Assembly: GCA_003599295.1 (NCBI GenBank)
Contig: QZJK01000013.1
Location: 1-49,284 of the forward strand
Direction of reading: 5' to 3'
DNA: 49,284 nt
From: Candidatus Parcubacteria bacterium
GTDB lineage: Bacteria; Patescibacteriota; Minisyncoccia; Phycocordibacterales; UBA2100
A program made the position numbers and the translations under genes. Shown here in pieces: positions 18,880-27,977 of this stretch; position 1 is the stretch's first letter, and each line of letters starts with the position of its first letter. The notes under the pieces were generated by a model, which saw only the letters and a list, made by a program, of their open reading frames with translations, was not told the DNA's origin and made no database searches.

Positions 18880-18922
18880 GGAGACGCGCGAACAGCGAGT
18901 AGCGCGTCTCCTCAATTTTTTT
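18880..18922 (+). terminator. Rho-independent terminator
   Basis: GAGACGCGC...GCGCGTCTC then T7. Confidence 0.85.
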
Positions 18923-19835
18923 GCAGGGAGAAATAAATATCCTCAAGTGCCTTTACGGCATCTCCAGCGGCGATGTTGTTCTGATGATATCGGCCGTCCG
19001 TGCAATCGCCAGCTGCCCATACGCGCGGATGTGAGGTCTTTTGCGAGCGGGCATCAACCACTACCTGCTTGATCTCATTCATGCGAAGAACGCTGTCGAG
19101 CCATTCCGTGTTCGGCAATAATCCTATTTCAACGAATACTCCTTCCACGGGCAATAGCTCTTCCTTGCCGCTCTTTACATCTTTCCAGCGGAGTCCGGTG
19201 ACGAATTGTTCACCGACGACCTCGGTAGGTTCTGCGTTCAGGATGCCGCGCATCTTCGGATTTTTGAGAGCCGCCTCAACGCTTATTTCGTCCGCCCTGT
19301 ATTTATCTCCCTTATGAAAGAGCGTTACACTTTTGCAGTACGCGAGAAGCTGGAGCGCTGTCTCAAAACCGGCGTTGCCACCGCCGATAACCGCGACATC
19401 TTTGTCCGCGAACAAGGGGCCGTCGCACGAAGCGCAGTAGGTGAGGCCTTTCTGGTCGAACTCTTTCGCACCGGGAACTTCGAGGATGCGCCGTCGTGCG
19501 CCCGTCGTAATAAGTACCGTCCGACCCTCCTCGCGCTTGCCGTCCTTGAGGACCACCGTCACCGAGTCGTCCTTCGGTTCGAGTGCGGTCGCTCGTGCGG
19601 GGCTCCGTATCTCGAGGAATTTACCCGCATAGGCTTCCACGTGCTTCTTCAAGTTGTCCGCCAGGTCGGCACCAGAAATAGAAGGCGTTCCTATCCAGTT
19701 TTGCACGTCCGAGGATATCGCGCTCTGACCCCCCCACTCCTCTACGACAAGAAGGGTTTTCAATTGTTTGCGAGCCGCGTACACGGCGGCTGCGGCTCCC
19801 GCAGGGCCGCCTCCGACTATGATGAGATCATACAT
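18912..19835 (-). CDS. trxB: Thioredoxin reductase (NAD(P)/FAD-dependent)
   Basis: DLIIVGGGPAGAAAAVYAARK, CASC redox motif, GGGNAGFE, WAAGDC. Confidence 0.96.
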   Translation of the reverse strand: MYDLIIVGGGPAGAAAAVYAARKQLKTLLVVEEWGGQSAISSDVQNWIGTPSISGADLADNLKKHVEAYAGKFLEIRSPARATALEPKDDSVTVVLKDGKREEGRTVLITTGARRRILEVPGAKEFDQKGLTYCASCDGPLFADKDVAVIGGGNAGFETALQLLAYCKSVTLFHKGDKYRADEISVEAALKNPKMRGILNAEPTEVVGEQFVTGLRWKDVKSGKEELLPVEGVFVEIGLLPNTEWLDSVLRMNEIKQVVVDARSQKTSHPRVWAAGDCTDGRYHQNNIAAGDAVKALEDIYFSLQKN

Positions 19836-19914
19836 AAAGTAGATGCCACTAGGAGGGTACAGCCTCTAGCGGCTTAACGAGTATTTTACTACACCAAGTC
19901 CATTCCGTCAGCTT

Positions 19915-21111
19915 TTATTTTCTTCGAAGAAATGAGGGTAATCCGCCCCAGCCGTCATCCTCATCTTCCATCGCATCGAATGAGGGAACCGGGCGAGCAG
20001 GCTCTTTCATTGCTTTCTCCGTTTTCTCGGCGGGTTCCGGCTTCCTGCCATCACTCCGAGGCACGCGCATGGTCGCAGGAGGGACATCGGCGTCGCGCTT
20101 CGCCGTAAACCGCTCCGCTCCCCTAAAAAGGGCGGCAGGGCGCACAACGCCGCCCTCCGGGAACCCGGTCGCGATGACCGTAACGCGCACCTGACCTTTC
20201 TTGAGCGATTCGTCGGTGACGGCGCCGAAGATGACCTTCGCGTCGGCGTCTATAGCTTCCGTAATGACATTCGCAGCATCCTGCACCTCCAGCATGCCAA
20301 GGTCGTCGCCTCCGGCGATAGAGAAGAGCACGCCCTTGGCGCCGGTGACCGATACTTCCAAAAGGGGAGAGTTTATGGCGGCGCGTGCGGCTACTTCGGC
20401 GCGCTTCTCACCGGTCGCCGAGCCGATACCCATGAGGGCGGAACCGGCGTTCGCCATAACGGCGCGGACGTCGGCAAAGTCCACGTTGATGATGCCTGTC
20501 TGGGTGATGAGGTCGGAGATGCCCTCAACGGCTTGCTTCAAGATGTCATCGCACATCGCAAAGGCGTTCTTGATGCCGGTGTCGCGCGAAACGATGGCGA
20601 GGAGCTTGTCGTTCGGGATGGTAATAAGGGCGTCTACGGCTTTCCGAAGCTCGCCCAAACCTTGTTCTGCGAGCCGCGCCCGCTGTGCTCCTTCGAATCC
20701 GAAGGGTTTCGTAACGACCGCAACGGTCAAAGCTCCGAGGTCGCGTGCTATTTTCGCGACGACGGGCGCGGCGCCAGTCCCGGTCCCGCCGCCCATGCCG
20801 CACGTGATGAAGACCATGTCGGAACCTTTTATCGCATCCTGGATTTCTTCGCGCGTCTCATCAGCCGCCTGTTTTCCGAGGTCGGCATTCATGCCGGTGC
20901 CGAGTCCGCGCGTCAGCGTCTTTCCGATATGGATTTTTCTTTTTGCCTTTGATTTGTGGAGATCCTGTCCGTCAGTGTTCACTGCGATGAAATCAACGCC
21001 GGAAACGTGCGACGACACCATGTGATTGACCGCGTTGCCTCCCGAACCGCCGACCCCCACTACCCGTATCCTTGCAAATGACTCGACATCCGATTTCACC
21101 TGCTTGGTCAT
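19915..21111 (-). CDS. ftsZ: Cell division protein FtsZ
   Basis: GVGGSGGNAVNHM, GGGTGTGAAPVVA tubulin signature. Confidence 0.99.
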   Translation of the reverse strand: MTKQVKSDVESFARIRVVGVGGSGGNAVNHMVSSHVSGVDFIAVNTDGQDLHKSKAKRKIHIGKTLTRGLGTGMNADLGKQAADETREEIQDAIKGSDMVFITCGMGGGTGTGAAPVVAKIARDLGALTVAVVTKPFGFEGAQRARLAEQGLGELRKAVDALITIPNDKLLAIVSRDTGIKNAFAMCDDILKQAVEGISDLITQTGIINVDFADVRAVMANAGSALMGIGSATGEKRAEVAARAAINSPLLEVSVTGAKGVLFSIAGGDDLGMLEVQDAANVITEAIDADAKVIFGAVTDESLKKGQVRVTVIATGFPEGGVVRPAALFRGAERFTAKRDADVPPATMRVPRSDGRKPEPAEKTEKAMKEPARPVPSFDAMEDEDDGWGGLPSFLRRK

Positions 21112-21230
21112 ATTGGGGCAATAGTATCATTTTCGACACATGCGCAAACTTGACCCACTATTGTAATCGTGCTATTGTTTTTGGCGGTAACCCGCACCAG
21201 ATACATGCGGGCAATCCAAGGGGTTCGGAC

Positions 21231-21422
21231 ATGGAAGCCGTCTTGATCATCGTGGTACACCTGCTCAACAATGCAGGCGTGCCGATCTATGCAATAACAA
21301 GCCAGCAGGTCGCGATCATCAACCTTGACTTCTGCGAGCAAGTGGCCAAACCCAAGGCCGTCAAGGAACTGAGTTCGGAGTACGTCAAGGTCGACGGCAC
21401 CTGCTTGCCGCTGGGCAAATAG
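21231..21422 (+). CDS. Small hypothetical protein (63 aa)
   Basis: MEAVLIIVVHLLNNAGVPIYAITSQQVAIINLDFCEQVAKPKAVKELSSEYVKVDGTCLPLGK; AAGGGG upstream; terminator downstream. Confidence 0.55.
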   Translation: MEAVLIIVVHLLNNAGVPIYAITSQQVAIINLDFCEQVAKPKAVKELSSEYVKVDGTCLPLGK

Positions 21423-21452
21423 TCGCTTCGCGGTCGGTCGACTGCCGAGTCG

Positions 21453-21499
21453 AAGAACAGCCGAGTCGGCTTCTCTTCGGCTCGGCGGTTCTTCTTTTT
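21453..21499 (+). terminator. Rho-independent terminator
   Basis: AAGAACAGCCGAG...CTCGGCGGTTCTT followed by CTTTTT. Confidence 0.85.
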
Positions 21500-21576
21500 A
21501 CTATTGCTGTATCTTCAATCATGTCCTATAGGACAAAATTGCGAATGTTTGAATTACGACTTTGTAAGCCGATTAT

Positions 21577-21612
21577 TACTACGAACCACGTACTACGTTC
21601 TACGAACTACGG
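21577..21612 (-). repeat. Heptanucleotide tandem repeat overlapping the ftsA stop
   Basis: Minus strand: GTAGTTC GTAGAAC GTAGTAC GTGGTTC GTAGTAA. Confidence 0.75.
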
Positions 21613-22779
21613 GAGAAGCGAACGCATCGCGCGCTTCACGAATTCTCCGGCGCGCCTGACGACTTGCCCGAGCGAGTAACGGCTGTCAGCGGTGTCCTCC
21701 ATGAATCCCCAGCGGCAGAGTCCGTACGCGACCGCCCACGTAGAATCGACTCCCGATGAGCGCGGAAGGTATCCAATTTGTGCGACCTGCGCGGGAAGCT
21801 TCATCGTAGTGCGCACCACCTCAATGGCGGGAGTAAGACTGCTCCCGCCTCCCGTGAGAATAACGCCGGCGGGCAAGAGCCGATGGCGTCCGATGGCCTT
21901 CAAATGAATGTTGACGAGAAGGAACATGTCCTTCAATCTCGTCGCGACAGCAGTGTTCATTTTTTGCGGGGGAATGCTGCTTCCGGTGACAGCGCCTCGT
22001 TTCATCTGCTCGGCTTCGGTCAGAGGTATGCGGAAGGAAAGTGCGATGGCATTCGTGACGTCGGCTCCGCCCACGGAAAATACTTTTACGGAGACGGGGA
22101 CATCATTGTCGAACACGATTGTAGAAAGCGTCTCTCCGCCGATGTTCACGAGAATAACGCCTGCGGTCTTTTGCGCCTTCGAGAGGGTCACGAAACTCGC
22201 CGCGAGAGGGGAGGCCATGACACCTTCGACCTCGACACCCGCCGCTTCGACCGCTTCTATGGCATCGTCGTAATGTTTCGCGAGAACGGCGATGAAAAGC
22301 GTGTCGACGGAAAGTTTCGTCCCCTGAAGCCCATGCGGCTTCCCGAAGACTTTTTGTCCGTCGACCCTGTATTCGAGGGGGATAGTATGAAGCACGGTGC
22401 GGTTGACCAATCTCGGCGTTGCGCGCTTCTCGCTCTCGGAGACGGCACGCTCGACCTCTCGGTCGGTCACGATGCCCCCTGACGGGGTAAGCGTTATGTC
22501 TCCGGTCGAGCGGATATCCTCAAGGCTCATGCCCCCAAGAGCGAGCCGGGCGCTCCGTACGGGCACTTTTGCCGCGGCGCGGGCTCTCCCGAGCGCTTCG
22601 CGGATGCTTTTTGCGGCCTCCTTTATGTCCGTCACATAGCCGTGGCGCACGCCTTTCGAAGGCGCCGTGCCCGTGCCCAATATCTGCATCGGGAGTTCGG
22701 AGTTCTCTGCCGGAGTGGCGATGACCACTTTTATGTAGGAACTTCCGATATCGATGCCAGTGTGAACTCTCCGAGTCAT
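21607..22779 (-). CDS. ftsA: Cell division protein FtsA
   Basis: TGIDIGSSYIKVVIA, actin-like ATPase motifs; start MTRRVHTGIDIGS chosen because TACAAT lies 6 nt upstream. Confidence 0.95.
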   Translation of the reverse strand: MTRRVHTGIDIGSSYIKVVIATPAENSELPMQILGTGTAPSKGVRHGYVTDIKEAAKSIREALGRARAAAKVPVRSARLALGGMSLEDIRSTGDITLTPSGGIVTDREVERAVSESEKRATPRLVNRTVLHTIPLEYRVDGQKVFGKPHGLQGTKLSVDTLFIAVLAKHYDDAIEAVEAAGVEVEGVMASPLAASFVTLSKAQKTAGVILVNIGGETLSTIVFDNDVPVSVKVFSVGGADVTNAIALSFRIPLTEAEQMKRGAVTGSSIPPQKMNTAVATRLKDMFLLVNIHLKAIGRHRLLPAGVILTGGGSSLTPAIEVVRTTMKLPAQVAQIGYLPRSSGVDSTWAVAYGLCRWGFMEDTADSRYSLGQVVRRAGEFVKRAMRSLLP

Positions 22780-22785
22780 CCGGCT

Positions 22786-22791
22786 ATTGTA
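22786..22791 (-). promoter_or_regulatory. -10-like TACAAT 6 nt before ftsA ATG
   Basis: Minus strand TACAAT-AGCCGG-ATG. Confidence 0.5.
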
Positions 22792-22815
22792 GCGTGCCAT
22801 TTGGAGCCGCAAAAA

Positions 22816-23220
22816 CTAGGTTGTGGGGGAAATCGTGCGGAACCCGAATTTTTTTAGCGTACGCTTCTCAAGCCGCTCCATCCTCTCTCCATGCTTCATA
22901 CCAAGGAGGTGCAGGCATCCGTGGGCGAAGAGATGCGCTATTCTATCTTCTTTGCGTAGGCCGAACGAGCGCGCTTCGCGCTCTGCTTTCCGGAGGTTCA
23001 GGAATATCTCTCCCTCGTATTTCTCTATAGGGAATGAAAGGACGTTCGGCACGTAGTCTTTTTTGCGGTACGCGCGATTCATCCGGCGGGACAGGGTGTC
23101 GCCGCATAGGACGAGGCTCAATTCATACCGTCTGGGCAGCAATGCACCGGCAATTTCCTTAAAAGGAACGCGCGCGTTCCCGCGCGCTACATGCCGTACA
23201 CCGATCGTGGGTCCCTGCAT
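22816..23220 (-). CDS. ybeY: Endoribonuclease YbeY
   Basis: MNRAYRKKDYVPNVLSFP; HLFAHGCLHLLGMKHG metal-binding motif. Confidence 0.93.
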   Translation of the reverse strand: MQGPTIGVRHVARGNARVPFKEIAGALLPRRYELSLVLCGDTLSRRMNRAYRKKDYVPNVLSFPIEKYEGEIFLNLRKAEREARSFGLRKEDRIAHLFAHGCLHLLGMKHGERMERLEKRTLKKFGFRTISPTT

Positions 23221-23236
23221 TCTCTTCTGTAGATGG

Positions 23237-23548
23237 TCAGCGCTCTATTGGCGCTCCTTCTGCCGGGCGTGTTTGAGACGTTGATTCACTCTGGCCAGGT
23301 CCTCGCGAGTACCCGCGGCGAGGCGCCTCGATTATCTTTCCCTCTCTGACTAGTTTGTGGTATTCGGCCCGGCGCTTCAAAAGTTTGAGAGCCCGTTTCT
23401 TTTTGACTATCTTCGATGCGTCGCGCGCGTAATAGCGGCGCTTACGCACCGTTTTCACGAGGCCGGTGCCCTGGACCTTCCTGCTGAATTTGCGGATGGT
23501 CGAGAGAGCGCTTTCGCTTCCGGTCTTGCTCACCTCTACATTGATACT
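23237..23548 (-). CDS. rpsU: Ribosomal protein bS21
   Basis: MSINVEVSKTGSESALSTIRKFSRKVQGTGLVKTVRKRRYYARDASKIVKKKRALKLLKRRAEYHKL. Confidence 0.88.
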   Translation of the reverse strand, partial: SINVEVSKTGSESALSTIRKFSRKVQGTGLVKTVRKRRYYARDASKIVKKKRALKLLKRRAEYHKLVREGKIIEAPRRGYSRGPGQSESTSQTRPAEGAPIER

Positions 23549-23583
23549 CATTGGGAGAACTCTAACACGACGGAAGCCGGCTT

Positions 23584-24801
23584 TCAAGCAGGCACGGATG
23601 ACCTCCACACGCCCATGCGATGACGGCGGAGGTACCCGGGGAGTTCCAGAAGAGGCACGGCTTCCTGCGAATTGGTCGCGACCTCGCGCACCAGTATCGT
23701 TCCTTCGACAGCTTCTTTGTGTCCCATGATAAGGACGTATGGCGTTGCGTGTTTGCGCGCCGCCGCCATCTGCTCCCCGATGCGTTCGTGGAGAAGCCCT
23801 TGGTGGACCATGATTCCTTCTTTGCGGAGTATCTCAAGAACGGGAAGAGAGCGGCGGCGCGCCTCCGCTCCCAGATGCGCGTAATAGATGGCAGGCATGC
23901 CGGTATTCTCGCGTTTTACGCGCGAACGGCCATGCACCTCGCAAGAGATGCTTATCATCGCGGAAGGCATGGGTCCGTGAGCGAAACGCGCGGCAAGCGG
24001 GTCATAGCGGCCGCCGAACGCGAAGGAGATGCGCCCGCTTGTCTCCGGGTCAATAGTAGATATTTCATATAGGGAGTGCGCCCAGCAATCCCGGCTTCCC
24101 AATACCTGGGGAGAGAGCTCGTAGGAGAGGCCGGACATCTCTAGGTATTCGAGTATTTCCCAAAATCGCCTCCGTTCCTCTTCGGTCAGATATTCCATTG
24201 CCTGTGGAGCGCGCGAAACAGCCGGGTGTCCGCGCTCGATGAGTTGGACCAGGGCGCCAAGGGGGTCGCTTGCCGCGCGCGGGCGAAGCGTCGGGGAAAT
24301 CGATTCGATGTGTTTGCGCAAGTACGTGGAAATATCGCGAACGTATCGGTTCGAGGATTCTATGGAGCCGATGTTGTTGATGGAGAGCACGCGTTTCTCG
24401 ATGCCCGCTTCTTCCGCGATGGCGTTCGCAACGACGATGAGGAGTGCTTCGGCTATCGCAGACGAACTGCCGACCACGTGAAGCTCGAGCGAGAGGGAAG
24501 GCATATCTCCGCGTTCTTTCGTCGAGCTTCCGCCTGTGCGCCACGCAAGGAGAGTCCGTCCTGAACCCCGCGCGCGAATGGCGCATCGCCGCGCGCCGAC
24601 CGCGAGCGGCCGCTCCTCGCGCCGCGCGAATACTATTTCCGCCTCGGGTTTTTTCCCTGCGTCTTTGCGTGCATCACCCACGGCGCGCGGCCCGGGTGCA
24701 TTATCTTCGAGCGGAGCGAATCCGTAATATTCCGCGATGCGTATCGCGGAAGAAAGAAATGATGCGGTATTTGGGTGCCGTGTATCTTTAAGTCTGATCA
24801 T
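23584..24801 (-). CDS. hisS: Divergent histidyl-tRNA synthetase-like protein
   Basis: Class II core with FGGRYDPLAARF (motif 3-like) and HGTP-type anticodon domain; N-terminus MIRLKDTRHPNTASFLSSAIRIAEYYGF. Confidence 0.75.
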   Translation of the reverse strand: MIRLKDTRHPNTASFLSSAIRIAEYYGFAPLEDNAPGPRAVGDARKDAGKKPEAEIVFARREERPLAVGARRCAIRARGSGRTLLAWRTGGSSTKERGDMPSLSLELHVVGSSSAIAEALLIVVANAIAEEAGIEKRVLSINNIGSIESSNRYVRDISTYLRKHIESISPTLRPRAASDPLGALVQLIERGHPAVSRAPQAMEYLTEEERRRFWEILEYLEMSGLSYELSPQVLGSRDCWAHSLYEISTIDPETSGRISFAFGGRYDPLAARFAHGPMPSAMISISCEVHGRSRVKRENTGMPAIYYAHLGAEARRRSLPVLEILRKEGIMVHQGLLHERIGEQMAAARKHATPYVLIMGHKEAVEGTILVREVATNSQEAVPLLELPGYLRRHRMGVWRSSVPA

Positions 24802-24877
24802 GCGATCGTTTTGACTTTCAATTATCCGAATGAATTGAATTTGATTGGGCCCAATGCAAAACACTCACACCGAAAAC

Positions 24878-25480
24878 TCACTCCTCGTACCGCGCTTCTC
24901 CCGGAAGTACGTCGATGACGTTGAACGGATATAAACGAACGAATGCGCGTCCGACAATGTTGCCGCGCGGAAGCGTTCCCCATATGCGCGAGTCGGCGGA
25001 AACGCGGCGATTGTCTCCAAGCACGAAATATTCTTCGTCTTCAAGCGTGACGCGCAGGCTGTTGCCGCCATCAAGGTTCGCGGAATCAAGATATGGTTCA
25101 TCGAGAGTAAATCCTTTCGGATGCGCTTCGTTCACTATCCTCACGGAGTTGCCGTTCAGTACCACCGTTTCTCCCGGAAGCCCGATGACGCGCTTGATGA
25201 GCGATTTTTCCGGGTTATCAGGAAGGTCGAAGACGATAACATCGCCGCGCACCGGCTCTCCGAGCTCATAGGTGACACGGTCCACTATTAAATAGTGCCA
25301 ATCTTCGAACGTCGGGTCCATTGAAGCGCCTGAAACGACGTACGGCGCGGCAACAAAGAAGCGAATAAAGAGTGCGAGACCCAATGCGAACACCGTGTAC
25401 GTTAAAAGCGAACTAGAACTCTCGATCGGTTTCCCCATTGGACCCGGTGATGAACTTTTTTGCATCACAGGATCATTCAT
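24878..25480 (-). CDS. lepB: Signal peptidase I
   Basis: VVSGASMDPTFEDWHYLIVD, KSLIKRVIGLPGETV, YFVLGDNRRVSADSR; ATG at 25480 has TACAAT 8 nt upstream, ORF opens at 25504. Confidence 0.96.
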   Translation of the reverse strand: MNDPVMQKSSSPGPMGKPIESSSSLLTYTVFALGLALFIRFFVAAPYVVSGASMDPTFEDWHYLIVDRVTYELGEPVRGDVIVFDLPDNPEKSLIKRVIGLPGETVVLNGNSVRIVNEAHPKGFTLDEPYLDSANLDGGNSLRVTLEDEEYFVLGDNRRVSADSRIWGTLPRGNIVGRAFVRLYPFNVIDVLPGEARYEE

Positions 25481-25596
25481 GAAGCTGAATTGTACTCGCT
25501 TCACGGGATTGACACCAAGTGCAGGCGATGTTCCATCGTTCTAATCCCTAAAAAAATCTCAAAATTCAAGCGCGATGTTGATTGCGCGGCATTTTT

Positions 25597-25624
25597 TAGA
25601 GTTTAGAGCTTAGAGATTAGGGTT
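25597..25624 (+). repeat. Heptanucleotide tandem repeat upstream of pth
   Basis: TTAGAGT TTAGAGC TTAGAGA TTAGGGT. Confidence 0.85.
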
Positions 25625-25656
25625 TACATCCGCGGCATCGTGATATGATGCCGCGG

Positions 25657-26256
25657 ATGGCATGGGTTATCGTCGGATTAGGGAATCCTGGAGACAAATA
25701 CGACTCCACTCGGCACAATGCTGGCCGCATGGCTGTCGAATATTTCGCAAAAGCGAAGAATTTGAACGGTTGGCACGAAGATAAGAGGTCAAAATCCATG
25801 ACGGCAGGTGGCATGGTGGGGAAAACCGCGGTCGCAGTCGTGCTTCCGGATACATTTATGAACAAATCCGGTTCGGCGGTCGCAAAATTCGTGAAATCGG
25901 CGAAAGCTGCCGAGCGGCTTGTGGTCGTCTATGACGATCTCGACTTGCCGCTCGGGAAATTCAAGCTATCGTTCGACCGCGGCAGCGGGGGACACAAAGG
26001 ATTGGAATCCATCATGCGCACCCTGAAGACAAAAAAGTTCGTTCGCGTCCGTATCGGCGTTTCTCCATCGACGGCTTCGGGAGTGCTCCGAAAACCGGAA
26101 GGGGAAAAAGTCATCCTCAATTTTATTTTGACGAAATTCCGCGCACACGAACTCGAGGAATTAAAACGCGTCATGAAGCGCGTCGCGGATGCACTCGAAG
26201 TCGCCGTCACTGACGGTCGTGAACGCGCGATGAACGTGTTCAACGCCGACGCGTAG
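25657..26256 (+). CDS. pth: Peptidyl-tRNA hydrolase
   Basis: VGLGNPGDKYDSTRHNAG, PDTFMNKSG, YDDLDLPLGKFKL, RGSGGHKGL; ORF opens at 25645. Confidence 0.97.
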   Translation: MAWVIVGLGNPGDKYDSTRHNAGRMAVEYFAKAKNLNGWHEDKRSKSMTAGGMVGKTAVAVVLPDTFMNKSGSAVAKFVKSAKAAERLVVVYDDLDLPLGKFKLSFDRGSGGHKGLESIMRTLKTKKFVRVRIGVSPSTASGVLRKPEGEKVILNFILTKFRAHELEELKRVMKRVADALEVAVTDGRERAMNVFNADA

Positions 26257-26282
26257 TCGGCATTCCGGCACACGCGTTCGGA

Positions 26283-27401
26283 TTACGCGATTGGCTTCAA
26301 AGTCATCCGCCTGTCCTTCGGTTCAAAGAAAGTGATAGTGAACGGATACACTTTTCCGAGCTCCAGCTTCGAACGCAATTCCTGTTCGTTCGTGAATTCG
26401 GAAATGTGTACGAGTCCGGCAACGCCTTCTTCTATCGAAGCGAGAGCGCCGTGCTTGTTGTATTTGATGATGACCGCGTCCACCTTTTGGTCCTTTTTGT
26501 ATTTCGCAGCCGCGGCTTTCCACGGATCGTCAATGAGAGCTTTGATGGAGAGAGAAACCTTCCCGTCTTTTATCTCGATGACTTTCACTTTCACATTGTC
26601 GCCGGCCTTGTAGCGAGTTTTCGGATTCTCGACGAGCGCCCAATCCATTTCGGAAATGTGCACCAGTCCCTCGAGACCTTCTTCAAGCTTCACGAAGACG
26701 CCGAATTCCGTCGCACCTGTAACGATGCCTTCAAGCACATCGCCTATCGTGTATTTTTCGACGAGCGATGCGCGCTCCGAAGGCGCAGCGCCTTTTTCAG
26801 AGAAGATGAGCTTTCCTTCTTTCGGGTTCGCGTTGATTATCATCACTTCGAGCTTCTCTCCGACAAGCTTTTTCAATTCTCCGAATATCTTGTCCTTGTC
26901 GCCGTCTGGGACGCGCGGGTAGTGCGCGGCGGCGAGTTGCGATGCCGGCAAGAATCCTTGGATGCCGTTCCACGCGATGATGAGTCCGCCTTTGTTCGCT
27001 TCCGTTATCGGAAGTTCGAAGACGGTCTTCTTCTGCACAGCCACTTCTGCTTCGTTCCAAATGAGAGCCTGCCGCGCTTCGCGGAGGGAAAGTTCAATAT
27101 ACCCCTCGTCATTTTCCGAGCCGACGACTTTCGCCGTTATCGTGTCGCCGAGGTGGATGTTCTTCAGGGCTTCGCGCGCGGAAAGGTATTCGCGGCCGTA
27201 AATGATGCCGGTGCCAAAAGGCGGCAAATCGACGAAGACCCGCGCGCGGCCAATCGCGATGACGGGACCTTCTACGACATCTTCTATCGCCGGCGGCTTT
27301 GCGCTTCCGCGGAAGACTTCCGCCATCGGGCCCTCTTTCTCCGGCACTACCTCTACTTCATCGTCGTTCACTATCGCACTCTTAAGTTCTGCTTCTACCA
27401 T
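26283..27401 (-). CDS. rpsA: Ribosomal protein bS1 (multiple S1 domains)
   Basis: Repeated S1 motifs including GVFVKLEEGLEGLVHISEMDW. Confidence 0.95.
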   Translation of the reverse strand: MVEAELKSAIVNDDEVEVVPEKEGPMAEVFRGSAKPPAIEDVVEGPVIAIGRARVFVDLPPFGTGIIYGREYLSAREALKNIHLGDTITAKVVGSENDEGYIELSLREARQALIWNEAEVAVQKKTVFELPITEANKGGLIIAWNGIQGFLPASQLAAAHYPRVPDGDKDKIFGELKKLVGEKLEVMIINANPKEGKLIFSEKGAAPSERASLVEKYTIGDVLEGIVTGATEFGVFVKLEEGLEGLVHISEMDWALVENPKTRYKAGDNVKVKVIEIKDGKVSLSIKALIDDPWKAAAAKYKKDQKVDAVIIKYNKHGALASIEEGVAGLVHISEFTNEQELRSKLELGKVYPFTITFFEPKDRRMTLKPIA

Positions 27402-27537
27402 TGTTGTGTACGCTCGGGCTATCCTGCCTGCGCTACCGTGTCTGGGAGCAGGGAAGCGTTAACCGAACGCTCTATTAATTAATAAACGCCCTAGGGGCGT
27501 GCATTCAATATATATGAAATGAGTCATTTGCACAAGC

Positions 27538-27582
27538 TAAAAAAGCGTTGGGGGTGCTGGACGCGAAGTCGCAGACACCCCC
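27538..27582 (-). terminator. Minus-strand terminator
   Basis: Minus strand GGGGGTG-N19-CACCCCC-AACGC-TTTTTT. Confidence 0.75.
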
Positions 27583-27977
27583 GGTAATGTTGGCCACTGT
27601 TAACAAATCCCAACGCGTCGCGCCAGGTTTGACTTGGGCCATCGGCTCATCTAGAGCCGATACAATATTCCGAGCTTATGCCGAAAGAGCATTGGGACGA
27701 GTCCTTCGAACTTTTCTTAAGAGTTCTCGGGATTCTTCGTTGGTTTCTCCCTGCAGTTGCGTTTCCTAAAATTCGCCGACCGACCTTACGTGGCCTTGAG
27801 CCCCGTGGCCATCATTCCTCCCGTTGTATGAGGAGTTTTGCCCAGTAAATTGACCAGGCGGTTCTGCTCGGGTATTCCCACGTTGGAGGCGGGTCACCGA
27901 GCTATCGGGACACTACTATTCTGCAAAGCTCACGTCAAATCCGACGTGTGAATCAAATTTCGGTTATAATGCTGGAC

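Noticed and set aside
20201-21025. 274-aa ORF antisense to ftsZ
   Set aside because: Low-complexity Ser/Ala/Pro-rich shadow ORF opposite a certain gene.
26406-27482. 358-aa ORF antisense to rpsA
   Set aside because: Shadow of a strongly supported S1-domain gene; the translation has no recognisable family.
27545-27960. tmRNA, RNase P RNA, SRP RNA or 6S RNA identity
   Set aside because: I could not find the conserved blocks (e.g. GAGGAAAGUCC, ACAGAA..GCUUA, tmRNA tRNA-like ends) on either strand; left as an orphan candidate.
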